Positions 11,101 to 20,480 of a stretch of DNA of 64,000 nt are shown in pieces. The stretch comes from Distichodus sexfasciatus. Taxonomy: Eukaryota > Chordata > Actinopteri > Characiformes > Distichodontidae. Position numbers and translations under genes: made by a program. A model generated the notes under the pieces. It did not search any database, was not told the DNA's origin, and saw nothing but the letters and a program-made list of their open reading frames with translations. The stretch is taken from assembly GCA_032718565.1 (NCBI GenBank), contig JAVGVS010000388.1, forward strand, positions 255,361-319,360. The letters are read 5' to 3'. Numbering within the stretch: the stretch's first letter is position 1; each line of letters begins with the position of its first letter.

Positions 11101-12197
11101 AAGACACTTGAATGCGTTGTACCACGACCCGAGCGTGCAAGGAAGTCTGAGCGGTAAGCGGGCCTTTACAAAAACGGTCAACAGGCTTCGACCCGTCGTC
11201 GCAAACACCAAAATCGATGCTTTCCTCCAGGAGTCAGACACGTACACCTTACACAAACCTAAAAGGACGCGCTTTAGACAAAACGTGGTGTTTGTACCCG
11301 AGAAAGACAAGACAAGTGGCAAATAGATCTCGCCGACGTCAGCAACCTCTCGGAACACAACGACGGAAACAAATTTATCTTGACGTGTATAGACGTGTTT
11401 TCAAAATACGCTTGGGTACGCGTGTTGAAGGACAAAACAGGGTTTCGAGTCACGCAGGCGTTTGAGGACATTTTAAGTCTGGGTAGGAAACCAGTGACGG
11501 TTCAAAGCGATAAAGATAAAGAGTTTATGAACTCTCGTTTTCAGAAACTTTTGAAAAAAAAACGCCATACGTCATTTCACCACGGCGAACCAATTAAAGG
11601 CGTCGGTCGTAGAACGGTTTAACAGAAATGTTGAAAACCAGAATGTTTAGATACTTTACCGCTTTCAATACTTACCGATATACGGACGCGATACAAGATC
11701 TTGTGAAATCTTACAACGGGACCGTTCACAGAGCGATCGGAACGACCCCGGAACAGGTGGACGAAAGTAACCAAGTTTTGATATTTCACTGTTTGTTCGG
11801 AAAACTTCTTTCTTCTCCTACGCCTCGCCCCAAATTCAAAGTCGGCGACGCGGTCCGCGTTTCCAAAGAGCGGAGGCCTTTCATGAAAGGGTACGAGCAG
11901 ACTTTTTCGAACGAATACTTTAAGGTGGACGAAATCGTGAAGAGAGACCCGCCCGTATACAAACTTAGAGACTTAGACGACGAATTAATCGAAGGAACCT
12001 TTTACGCCGAAGAACTGCAAAAAATTTTGATCCAGAAAGACAAAGTTTACAGAATAGAAAAAATACTGGACAGGAAGAAAACGCGATCCGGGTGGCACTT
12101 AAAAGTGCGATGGAAGGGATGGGACCCGAAATTCGATTCGTGGATTCCGGAGGAAGAGGTCAAAGACCCGACTCCGCTGCGTTTTTTGCCGGGCTAG
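11093..12197 (+). pseudogene. Polinton integrase with chromodomain (frameshifted)
   Basis: A retrovirus-like DDE integrase that would insert the element into host DNA and make the 6-bp duplication. It starts MAKRHLNALYHDP at 11093. After a frameshift near 11313 the catalytic core follows (WQIDLADVSN, IDVFSKYAWVRVLKD, VQSDKDKEFMNS), giving two acidic catalytic residues. Two further frame changes lie near 11560 and 11625, the second just after the third catalytic acidic residue (VERFNR). The last part, 11628-12197, has the linker (SYNGTVHRAIGTTPEQV), an SH3-like segment (FKVGDAVRVSKERRPF) and a C-terminal chromodomain (YRIEKILDRKKT, then VRWKGWDPKFDSWIP). Length and domain order match Polinton integrases. 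Three frameshifts make it inactive. Confidence 0.88.
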
Positions 12198-12235
12198 TTT
12201 TTTATATAAATTTTTTATTCGGGTAGGAGACCGTC

Positions 12236-13028
12236 ATGGAGGAAGAACACGATTTTTACATCACTTTACCCGAGCAATGCCAGCAGCAATGTGTTTCCGC
12301 AAAACACCATTTCCAGCTTTTGCGTAAAATTGTCTAAAACCATCCGTCTGCGCGGAGATTGGGAAGTGGGTTTGTCTGAAATGAGCTACCCCGTAACGTG
12401 GTACACGGTACCCGAAGGGGTGAATTCGAGAGGACGCGCGGAATTTTGGGTGTCCATGGGGTCGAACCCAAAAACGACTATGAGATTTACAATAAAACCG
12501 GGTTATTATACGCATGTGAAAGACATCATCGCTGAAATAAACAGGCAGCTTCAGACCGTCGAGCTAAAAGGTGCTTTGGTGGCCGACGACATTAGCAATC
12601 GCATACGCCTGGTCCTGGGACGAGAGGCGGCTAAACAACTGGCCTCCGAGGACAAGTGGCCGTTACGCCTTAAATGTTCGGGTCAGCTTGCCCGCATTCT
12701 GGGTTTCGATGACGACGAGTGGACAGACATTGTCGACGGTACTCGCCACCCGTTCGACATATGAGGAGGTAATTTTTACTTGTACGTTTATTCCGACGTC
12801 ATTTGTCACCAGGCCGTGGGCGACGTTTTGGCTCCTCTTTTGCGAACCGTAGTGACGCCCGACGCGCAATCGCTGAGCGCTGTCACGGTGCGTTTTGATC
12901 ACGTGCACTACTACAGAGTCAGTAAAAGAGAAATAGATGAAATATTGATAGAAATCAAGACGGATCAAAACCAAAACGTAAAGTTTGAATTTGGAAAAGT
13001 CATCGTGAAGCTACATTTCAGGCCTTAA
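12236..13028 (+). pseudogene. Polinton capsid-module protein (one frameshift, one stop)
   Basis: Opens with MEEEHDFYITLP at 12236, then changes frame near 12272 and continues with VFPQNTISSFCVKLSKTIRL and GDWEVGLSEMSYPVTWYTVP. An in-frame TGA sits at 12762-12764; the same frame then continues LYVYSDVICHQAVGDVLAPL and ends FEFGKVIVKLHFRP. This N- and C-terminal pattern recurs in metazoan Mavericks next to the capsid genes, and I take it as a structural (capsid or fibre-like) protein. I cannot tell which. A TATATAAA box lies at about 12202, between the integrase stop and this start, and may be its promoter. Confidence 0.7.
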
Positions 13029-13070
13029 TCGAGTCGATAGTTTTGGGGGGTTTTTTAAAAAAAATGAAAG

Positions 13071-13166
13071 ATGCAATATTACCAGGACCCTTCGAGATAC
13101 GTCACTTACTACAACGATCAAGCGGGCGGAGGAATCGTCGGTTTTCAAGGGTCCCCCGTCCAATAA
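13071..13166 (+). pseudogene. N-terminal stub of a Polinton minor structural protein
   Basis: An ATG at 13071 opens 31 codons, MQYYQDPSRYVTYYNDQAGG onward, then stops. The YYNDQAGGGI...GFQGS pattern resembles the start of a small basic virion-type protein found in Maverick capsid clusters. The rest is missing: the sequence passes directly into the end of the next capsid gene in another frame. Read together with the next entry, this marks an internal deletion. Confidence 0.5.
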
Positions 13167-13669
13167 AGTGGTGAGCATCCCCGCCGGCGCGAGGGTCTCT
13201 GCGCAAGACAACTTGTTTTTAGGACAAGTGCCGAAAATCATCATTTTGGGTTTGGTCCACAACGAGTCCTTTTAGCAACCTTTTCAACTTTCAACATTAC
13301 GACGTGGAATCTTTGCAAGTCACCATAGACGGCGTTGCTTACCCCGCCACGCCCTATCGCCCTGTTTTTCAAAGACAGAAATGTCTGAGAGAGTATTTTA
13401 GTTTGATCCAGGCATGGGGAGAAGTCTAAAAGATCAACCTTTGGCCATTTCCAGAAACGAATACCACAAAGGTTACACTTTATTCGCCTTCAACCTGAGT
13501 CCGGACGAGGAGACGGGCGATCACGTGTCTCTCGTTCGTTCAGGTAACATCAGGCTGGACATTCGATTCCGCAACCCTCTACCCAACACCGTGAATTTGA
13601 TAGTGTACTCCGTTTTTGACAACTGTCGAGATTAACCAAAAGAGGGAAGTTCTTATGGACTTTTACTAA
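13159..13669 (+). pseudogene. C-terminal part of a Polinton capsid protein (F54H12.2-like family)
   Basis: Only the last 165 or so residues survive. Recognisable blocks in order, spread over several frames: SIPAGARVSAQDNLFLGQVP (13180s), NFQHYDVESLQVTIDG (13280s), KCLREYFSLIQAWGE (13380s), LKDQPLAISRNEYHKGYTLF and FNLSPDEETGDHVSLV (13420-13530), GNIRLDIRFRNPLPNTVNLI (13540-13600), ending with LMDFY and a stop at 13667-13669. Frameshifts lie near 13272, 13415 and 13625. The family is the widespread metazoan Maverick protein often labelled F54H12.2-like, probably a major capsid protein; that role is my inference. The N-terminal two thirds are deleted. Confidence 0.7.
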
Positions 13670-13684
13670 AAAAATAATAACGAT

Positions 13685-13960
13685 ATGGACACGAGACAGC
13701 TCCTTCAAGTTATGAGTTGCGTTAAAGGACTTAAAGGCGCGTTCTCTTACGACCTGTTACCCGAGGAAAAACTACGGAACCTCCCTGCCGGATTCATAGT
13801 CAACACGCAATCGTGGATTCCTACGGCGACCTTTAAGAACAAAATGATCGACTCGTCGTCTCGTACGTGAAGAGATTAAATCAAATTTACCGTCGCCATT
13901 GTCACGTCTTGTACCCCCTCCAAAGAGCTGTTTGCTATTGCGACTTTGTCAATAAAAAAT
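13685..13960 (+). pseudogene. Adenain-like cysteine protease remnant
   Basis: Polinton proteases mature the capsid proteins. An ATG at 13685 opens MDTRQLLQVMSCVKGLKGAF, then YDLLPEEKLRNLPAGFIVNT, which matches the N-terminal layout of these proteases. The part that should hold the catalytic His is gone. Another frame then gives VDSYGDL and a downstream Arg/Cys-rich stretch (about 13880-13960). An internal deletion plus frameshift is the simplest reading. The position directly after the capsid genes supports the call; the C-terminal half alone would not be recognisable. Confidence 0.55.
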
Positions 13961-13979
13961 GATGCTTGGGAAAAAAAGT

Positions 13980-14440
13980 TGATGAGTCTTTATGTATTTA
14001 TTTTAAAATACAAAAGTTTAAACAAAGGTTTGGATAATAAAAAAAAAGTTTAATGCTCAAAGTAATGTATAAAAAATACAAAAGTTTAAACCACAAAGCG
14101 ATGAGTAACAAATATACAAGTTTAAACAAATGTTTAGATGAATAAAAAAAGTTTAATGCTCAAAGTGATGAATAACAAATACAAAAGTTTAAACAAAGGT
14201 TTGGATGAATAAAAAAAAGTTTAAACCACAAAGTGATGAGTAAAAAAAAGTTTAATGCTCAAAGTAATGTATAAAAAATACAAATGTTTAAACCACAAAG
14301 CGATGAGTAAAAAATACAAAAGTTTAAACAAATGTTTAATACACAAAGCAATGAGTAAAAAATACACAAGTTTAAACAAAGGTTTGGATGAAAAAAAAAA
14401 AGTTTAGTACTCAAACACAAATACAAAAGTTAGTAACGAA
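13980..14440. repeat. A/T-rich tandem repeat between convergent gene blocks
   Basis: About 10 imperfect units built from AAAAAAGTTTAATGCTCAAA and ATACAAAAGTTTAAACAAA with GTGATGAGTA spacers. It lies where the plus-strand genes meet the minus-strand genes, so it may carry the polyadenylation sites for both directions (several AATAAA). No coding signal. Confidence 0.8.
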
Positions 14441-14544
14441 TCCAAGGAGATTGTGATTTGGATCTATTTTTTCTTTTAATGAGGGGCTTACTCTCCAAAG
14501 AATCAGTGTTAAAAGAGGTTTCAGTTACACTCGAATCACTGAGT

Positions 14545-15100
14545 TTAAAGGAATCCAGTTCTTTTCATGTGCGTTAACAGAGAAGAGGGGGTATTCACGT
14601 CGGCCAAAGCTTTTAGGAAATGAAACCATCCTTTGGGTTTTCGTTGAGGAGGAATTTTTTGAGTACAAGTGGCGGCTTTTAGTAAATCGAAGATGTGACT
14701 TCCGCGAACGGTTTTGTCTTTGTACACAAATTCCCCGCGTTCGTTCCAGGACCACCCTAGAGCTTCAGCCATCAGGCGGGCGTTTCGTCTCGAGCGCTGA
14801 GGTAAATTTTCCATTAAGCCCTTGAAGGCAAGCCCTTCTTTTTCGGAAACGTCCGGCACGTCTAAAGCGAAAGTCCGACGACTTTTGTTTCGTTAAAGTA
14901 AGGTACTTTTGCAACAGCTGCGTGTACAAAGCTATCTTGGTTCGTACGGGTAAATCCGTTTTCTCCAGAACGGCTTTCATTTCCAGGTCTAACAGGTCTT
15001 CCGCCCGTTCGCGAATGTCCGGTTTGTAGGGAACGTGCGAATAATTGGCGTTCGCCATCTGCTCGGCGAGTACGACGCACATTTCACGAGCGTGGTTCAT
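14545..15100 (-). pseudogene. Conserved Polinton protein (GSHI...PKGW motifs), one frameshift
   Basis: Starts at ATG 15100 (MNHAREMCVVLAEQMANANY). The N-terminal half is helical (LDLEMKAVLEKTDLPVRTKI, LYTQLLQKYLTL). A frame change near 14850-14870 leads to the second half: LPQRSRRNARLMAEALGWSW, a short beta-rich segment (NERGEFVYKDKTVRGSHIFD) and a C-terminal PKGWFHFLKALADVNTPSSL. These blocks recur in metazoan Maverick genomes in the structural gene cluster; function is unknown. Its start overlaps the end of the upstream gene (stop at 15084) by 17 bases, so the two were probably expressed together. Confidence 0.6.
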
Positions 15101-15446
15101 TTTTTCCGAGTGACAGCACAATCAAAGTAGGCAATAAAGTAATTAAAGGTGCGATAAACCCACCCTTCTGAACCAACTTTTTCTTTCGAGCGAGAGAAAC
15201 AGATTTATCGGCCAAAATCCTCAGAGAGCCCTTTCTCTTCTTCAAAAGCTCGTACTGTTTGTCGCTCAGAGGAATGTTACCGCGCAATAAATTTAGGGAG
15301 ATTTCGCACAAGGGTCCGAGCACCGTTTTTGAGAACTCCTTTAAAATCCTTTTTCTGTCCCCGCGTTTAGCTTTCATAAATCTTGTGAAAAGAGACAGAC
15401 ACTTTTTCATGCAGCGCGAGGTTGTTTTCTTCATTTTTCTTTTCAT
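15084..15446 (-). CDS. Small basic Polinton protein with hydrophobic C-terminus
   Basis: 120 residues and intact. A very basic N-terminus (MKRKMKKTTSRCMKKCLSLF), a helical middle (LLRGNIPLSDKQYELLKKRK), then LADKSVSLARKKKLVQKGGF and a hydrophobic tail (IAPLITLLPTLIVLSLG) that could sit in a membrane. The Asn-x-Pro-Leu plus LVQKGGF pattern is common in small Maverick proteins beside the ATPase. By composition and position it resembles a small DNA-binding or membrane-active virion protein, but that is inference. The gap to the ATPase stop (15462) is only 15 bases. Confidence 0.65.
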   Translation of the reverse strand: MKRKMKKTTSRCMKKCLSLFTRFMKAKRGDRKRILKEFSKTVLGPLCEISLNLLRGNIPLSDKQYELLKKRKGSLRILADKSVSLARKKKLVQKGGFIAPLITLLPTLIVLSLGKNEPRS

Positions 15447-15461
15447 TTTTATCGATTTATT

Positions 15462-16172
15462 TTACACAGGAACGTATATCGCAGCTTTTTCCCCGGGGAA
15501 CAATCCTGTGCGCAGTCTGAACTTCTCTGGGGTTTGGGCTCTGAGGTCTACGACTAGATAACCGTACGGTCGATTGGTGCTGTCCTCGAAAGACTCTGTT
15601 AAAAACTTTGTCCGACCAGGGTACATTTGTTTTGCCAGAATAGAAACTTGCAGTTTATCTCGAGGGTTTTTAAAAAGAACCAGGTAGGAAGAATTCAGAC
15701 TGACGGTTCGCGATTTCGTACCCTGGCAAAACAGGTTCTGCACCAGATACAGCACGCTGAGGTCGTTGTGATGGGAATATTTAGTGAAAGCCCTCTCGAG
15801 CTCTTCGGATCGACACAAACGTTCCATTAAATCGTCCAAAACCACGAGGGTTTTTCGACCCGGGGGAAAAACCTTGGCGTCGTTGAGGCTGGAAGGAGCA
15901 CCCTGGATAAACCTGAGGTTAGGCACTGAGTGCATCAATTCGTCGTACGCAGGCACGTCGTAAAAACACACAACGTTGTCGAACGGTTCACTAAACGCGC
16001 AAACGGAAAACTGCAGCATTTTTTTGACAAAATGGGTTTTACCGCTTCGACTGGGACCGGCCACTATACAGGTAAACGGAGCTTGAAATTTAAGGTCGTC
16101 CCCGTCCACGCCTTCAAAAGCTATAGGGAAGCATGGTGAAATCCGACAGCAAGATGCGTTTGTCGTACACAA
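15462..16172 (-). CDS. A32-like (FtsK/HerA-type) genome-packaging ATPase
   Basis: A predicted DNA-packaging ATPase. The frame is open for 236 codons. Walker A is GPSRSGKT at residues 39-46, Walker B is LVVLDDLM at 109-116, and a sensor-like NDLSVLYLVQNLF follows at about 133-145. Length matches Polinton ATPases (about 220-250). The first codon of this frame at 16172 is TTG and no ATG lies upstream of Walker A, so the true start is unsettled: the 5' end overlaps the polymerase C-terminus (stop at 16114), and a one-base change in a T run near 16125 may have moved the start out of frame. Apart from that the ORF looks undamaged. Confidence 0.85.
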   Translation of the reverse strand: MCTTNASCCRISPCFPIAFEGVDGDDLKFQAPFTCIVAGPSRSGKTHFVKKMLQFSVCAFSEPFDNVVCFYDVPAYDELMHSVPNLRFIQGAPSSLNDAKVFPPGRKTLVVLDDLMERLCRSEELERAFTKYSHHNDLSVLYLVQNLFCQGTKSRTVSLNSSYLVLFKNPRDKLQVSILAKQMYPGRTKFLTESFEDSTNRPYGYLVVDLRAQTPEKFRLRTGLFPGEKAAIYVPV

Positions 16173-17369
16173 AAGATAAACGCTTGACGACTGAACGGTT
16201 TTCCAAGGCGATTCGTTTTTTATTACGCACGATGCCGGGAGTCCGCGTCACTAAAGGGTCGGAACGGCCCGTTTCTACGTGTTGCGTCACCAATTTTTTA
16301 AAGGAGTCAAAGCAAATGACTTTAGAATTTTCATGATTTATAGTGAACCCCTTTACCTTTAAGGAATATTTTCCAGAGTTTGTCTTAAAACAATAGCTTT
16401 TGGGACCCGTGGACACGAAATCCGTGATGAAATCTCCCTCTTCTAGTTCGTTGGTTAAATCGCCCAAAAAATAACCCGTGGGAGGCACGTGCTCTCCGGG
16501 TTTGGCCGAAAAAACGACGCTGTCCATATCGAAATACAGAACGCATCTCTGCAAACGGTCCAACAACTCGTACAATTTTAAACGACCGTAAGCCGCTGTG
16601 AATACTGCCGCAAAAATGTTAGACGCGACCGGCTTGTGCAAGTAGTCCTTTTTGTACGACCACTGAACCATGGCTACGTCGTCGTTGATAAAATTGAAAT
16701 AGGACACGCACTTGTCCTTACAAAACAAGAGTTCTAAAAAAAGGTGAGGTTCGCCTACGAGCTCCGTGACTATTCTGTTGGTCTTTTGTCCGAGTTTACC
16801 CCACAACGCGTTCAGAAACAGTTTAGTGATGCTTCTCTGAGCCGGGTTAAGAGCGATGTGGCCCGCGTTTAGTTCCTCCCCCTCCCGCTCCCTGAACTCG
16901 ATGTAACCCGCAAACAAGTCGTCCGAAGTTTGATCGAAATGCCACACTTCGTATATTTTTTTTACGACATAACCGTGTCTCAAACTCAGTTTTAGCTCTT
17001 CCGTGCACTAGGTACCCGTAATCGACCTCTCCTCCTCCGAATGATCGCACGCGGCCGTTTGACGACGCTTGTCCGCGCACGTATGACAGAGAGCGAAAAT
17101 CAGTTTGTTTTCCAAACTCTTGGAACGGTAAGGCAACACAGGGTGATAAACTCTTCTGGGCGGACAAACCTTGACTTGAGCGAGGCCGAAATATTCCTTG
17201 AGGGGCTTGAAATCTCGGACTATGACACGCGGGTGTCCTACGGGGTACGTCATATTTTTATTAACGTAAGGGTACAAGCTGCAGAAATCCATGTAATGAA
17301 CCCGTTCGCCCGGTTCGGTCGGCGCGTACAGTAAACGAACGGCGTTGGTCCGCCCTCCGAAAAAAGCGT

Positions 17370-17391
17370 CCCTAACCCTAACCCTAACCCT
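17370..17391 (-). repeat. Telomeric (TTAGGG)n insertion inside the polymerase gene
   Basis: Plus strand CCCTAA three times plus CCCT. On the coding strand it adds alternating Arg-Val (PRVRVRVRDAFF) ahead of the conserved FFGGRTNA block before motif A. Other Maverick polymerases, as I recall them, pass directly from the Pro-Arg to the Asp/Glu-Ala-Phe-Phe part. The insertion is a multiple of 3, so it keeps the frame. Confidence 0.7.
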
Positions 17392-18753
17392 GGGGTTGAG
17401 CTTTTCGGGAAAATCGCATTGTTTTAAAAACGACCCGATGCCCTCGTCCCGCCGGCGAAGGTCAACCCACTCGTGTTCCCACATCACGCGCGTTTTGTAA
17501 CCCAGAGACCTGAAATACTCTAATCTCTCCACGCTGTGCTGGTGAGCGGCGGCGTGCAGCTCCCCCGTCAAGGGGTTTACCGCGTTGGCGTCGAAAACAT
17601 TCTAAACAACTGTGGTGTAAACAACCGTAATATTCCAACACCGTGTTACTCTCCGCTATAAACCCGTCTGCGAAAAAACTACCGATCCTTTGTTCGCAGA
17701 GGTTCAGAGCGTGCCTGACGAAAATATTTTCGGAAAAGCCGACGTACTCCAACCACTGAATGGAAGCGTTGGAAAAACATTTAGGCGTGTTTGTGTAATA
17801 TCTCGGACCGGTCAGGGCTAGAGTGTGGTCTTTCAAAAAATTGGTTCTGTACATCGCCAACGCTGTGCTGGCTATGGTGATGTTTTGAAAGGGGTCTACA
17901 GAACCGATAGAGAGCACTCTATCTCTGAAAATAAGACAGGCTTTTCGTCACGTTGTGACGACAATACGTGTACATTTCCCGTTTCAGATTGAAAACATCG
18001 TTTTTCACACCATGGTACCAGATTGTAAATTCTTCCCTATCTCGGGGCGACATGTTTTCGTACCCGTAATGTTCTATCGAAGGGTAAGGCCCCACGTAGT
18101 TCAAATTGTCTTTTGTGTGAAAAAAGTGCGGAAAGTAACCTTTGGATAAATTTTCTTTAAATCCAAAGGTCTTGGGCAGGTTGGCCAACTTTGTCTGGAA
18201 AAAACTGAGGCTGTCGATGTAGCGTTGTTTAAAACAGGGGTCTTGCATGCATAAAATCTGACTTCCCTGACAAATTAACTTTGGTGTTATTTTGTTTTTG
18301 ACTAGAAAGTTTAACAAAAAATAACAGTCGTACCCCCTGGCGTTGTGGGCTATGAACGTGTAATTTTTGTAACGTTTCCGACGAAAATGCTTAAAGAATT
18401 TAGACACGCAGTCTTGACCCCTAGCGGACCAGTGTCTGTCATGAAAGTCGGCGGCATGAATGTGTATAGGGACGTGCTCGTCGTTTTCGAACCTCGCTTC
18501 AAAGTCGAAAAACACATACTTTTTTTTTCGTCTCCAGTTTCGGAAGAGTCGGAGTGATAAAACAGATGTGCCCTCTGTCCCTTTCCCCCTCCGACCCCCC
18601 TTTTTTCACGGTCTCGATGGGAGCCTTGCAAATCTCACAGGCTGTGACCGGACATCGGTGAGGTTTGTTGGTCTTAAAAGTCCGATGACAGTTTTGACAA
18701 AATTTGAACCGATCGCAATACCCCCTTTCTTTGTGGCGTTTAAAACAAACTTC

Positions 18754-18957
18754 TTGGGGTGTTGGTGGCCTAGTGGTACACTAGCCTGTGGACCAAAAGG
18801 TTGTGGGTTCGAATCCAACCTCTAGTGCTACCAACATTGGGTCACTGAGCAAGACCCTTAACCCTAAGTTGCTCTCAGGGGAACTGTCCCTGAAATTAGG
18901 AAATGTAAGTCGCTCTGGATAAGAGCGTCTGCTAAATGCTGTAAATGTAAATGTAAA
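18754..18957 (+). mobile_element. tRNA-derived SINE inserted in the polymerase gene
   Basis: About 200 bp. A box-like TGGCCTAGTGG (about 18766-18776) and B box GGTTCGAATCC (18806-18816) form a pol III promoter, followed by a body and a 3' end GATAAGAGCGTCTGCTAAAT with (TGTAAA)n repeats. That tail is shared by many fish SINEs and by L2-type LINEs. A probable target duplication is AAACAAACTTC (18743-18753) and AAACACTCTTC (18955-18965), imperfect. It splits the Cys-rich N-terminal domain of the polymerase, so it came after the Polinton. Confidence 0.85.
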
Positions 18958-19738
18958 CACTCTTCCGATCTACAAAATCTCAGGCAATCGTGACATCGCA
19001 TGCAACCATTTGTTTTTTTAAGGCAGCGGTCCGACACGTTACATACGAATTCGCATTGATGCGTGTGTTTCTCGCCGTCGAACAGCGTGTGACAGGCGGT
19101 GCAAAAGTTCTTTACCCCAAAGAACCCCTTTACGTTTAAAATAGCGTAATAATGTTGATTAAACAGTAACATGTAATAGGTGTTATCATTCGGCTCCTTG
19201 TGCGTTTGAAAACTATGAAACGGTCCTCGTTCGTTCAACCTATAAAAAATGACAATCTTAATTTTTAAAAAGTCTTCAAAAACATGGACGTGATTAAAAG
19301 AAGTGTTTTGCTCCGGAGAGATGTTCACCGATTTTAACAGCTGAAAGGCCTCTGACTGGGCCTGAGAGGGTGTGAGTGATTTATTGAGGATGGAACAAAG
19401 ACTGCAGGCAACGCATGTTTCAGACACAGAATTAATGAAAATAACAAGATGTTTAGCTTTTTTTTTTTTTATTTCATTTTCAAACAGTGAGTTAATTTTT
19501 TTACCACCTTGTAGATTTCCGACAATCTGAACGTCAGGGTTTGATCCAAAAACACTCTTTGGTTGGACTGTATCACGTTTTCCACATAATTTTAAAAATG
19601 TGTGGCGTCCAGTTCGGAAGCGTTCGTTTGCATAATGACAGGCGTAGGCAAACTCTCACTGCGCAAGGAAATTTGAACGATGTCGTCGGGTGTATGAGAA
19701 ACATTTCTGACTCTGTCAAACAATCTCTCTACTTCCGA

Positions 19739-20377
19739 CTACACAACATGAATCACACACATAAAATCGACGTCGTTAGTAAGATCACCCAGTTCTTCTG
19801 CGATGTTTAACCTTAGACTCAGTTCCGTGTTATTAAAGGGATACCTGTGTCTTTCAATGATTTCTTCTTCATCTCTTCCGGCCCCGACCTTTCCACCTCC
19901 TGTCTGAACGGGGAAATCCTCACGATCCGGAAAAAATTGTGGGTTTAAACCCTCAGCCTCCAAAGGTTCTTTCGGAAGCGAATTTAAAATGTTTGCGTAC
20001 GATGATTCCGTTTGTGGCGATAAATCCTCATGATTCGGGAAAAAAAGTTTTTCGGGTAGAGCATTAAAAAAGTCCGCGTACGAAGAAGAATCTGTGTGTG
20101 GGGGCAATTCCTCATTCTCATCAAAAAAATGTGTCGTTAATTCCTCATGATCCAAATTTTCCTCCGGCAGAGCGTTAAAAAAGTCCGCGTACGAAGAATC
20201 TGTGTGTGGCAATTCCTCATTCTCATCAAAAAAAGGTGTTGTTAATTCCTCATGATCCAAATTTTCCTCAGACAGAGCGTCAAAAAAGCTGGTGCGTGGC
20301 TCCTCGTTAACGATGATATCCGTAAGCAATTCATCGGGTAATGAATTAATGAATTCGTTCAAGTATTCATCCATCAT
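19739..20377 (-). CDS. Acidic repeat protein upstream of the polymerase
   Basis: 212 residues, intact from ATG (MMDEYLNEFINSLPDELLTD). It contains three to four tandem copies of a 30-37 residue acidic unit: SSYADFFNALPEENLDHEEL + TTHFFDENEELPHTD, with a degenerate fourth copy (SSYANILNSLPKEPLEAEGL). A Gly-rich linker and a final block, NTELSLRLNIAEELGDL, follow. The stop (TAG, 19739-19741) is in the same frame as the first recognisable polymerase N-terminal block, so this may be an N-terminal extension of the polymerase split by a stop rather than a separate gene. The FFxALP-type units look like short acidic-hydrophobic docking or activation motifs. Function unknown. Confidence 0.5.
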   Translation of the reverse strand: MMDEYLNEFINSLPDELLTDIIVNEEPRTSFFDALSEENLDHEELTTPFFDENEELPHTDSSYADFFNALPEENLDHEELTTHFFDENEELPPHTDSSSYADFFNALPEKLFFPNHEDLSPQTESSYANILNSLPKEPLEAEGLNPQFFPDREDFPVQTGGGKVGAGRDEEEIIERHRYPFNNTELSLRLNIAEELGDLTNDVDFMCVIHVV

Positions 20378-20480
20378 CTGTCAAAAAAACGGAGTCATTA
20401 GTCCGATGTAAAAAGCAAACAGGGAAAACAATCATGATTTGCGTGATGGAATCCAAACAGGTCTGGGCCCGTTTCACAAC

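Larger units (their letters stand above)
16114..19738 (-). pseudogene. Polinton family B DNA polymerase (protein-primed type), broken
   Basis: It would replicate the element. The N-terminal region lies at about 19738-19480 (VQISLRSESLPTPVIMQ; VIQSNQRVFLDQTLTF). Next comes a Cys/His-rich region at 19427-18966 (CTACHTLFDGEKHTHQC, CMRCHDCLRFC), cut by a SINE, then FCQNCHRTF and CEICKAP. Exonuclease motifs: FFDFEAR (about 18512-18492) and FIAHNARGYDCYFLL (about 18356-18312). Polymerase motif A is MDFCSLYP (about 17292-17269), motif B KLFLNALWGKLGQ (about 16824), motif C YFDMDS (about 16533). Breaks: one-base loss in an A run near 18525, frameshifts near 17945 and 17575, an in-frame TAG at 17008-17010 and a stop near 19565. 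A short telomeric-repeat insertion lies in frame at 17370-17391. Confidence 0.9.

Noticed and set aside
10215..14440. Tandem repeats considered as CRISPR-like arrays
   Set aside because: Units are adjacent without unique spacers, A/T-rich and imperfect, in a eukaryotic context; simple minisatellites.
18766..18816. tRNA gene
   Set aside because: A and B boxes are present but the body and the GCTAAATGCTGTAAATG tail are those of a SINE; no tRNA fold.
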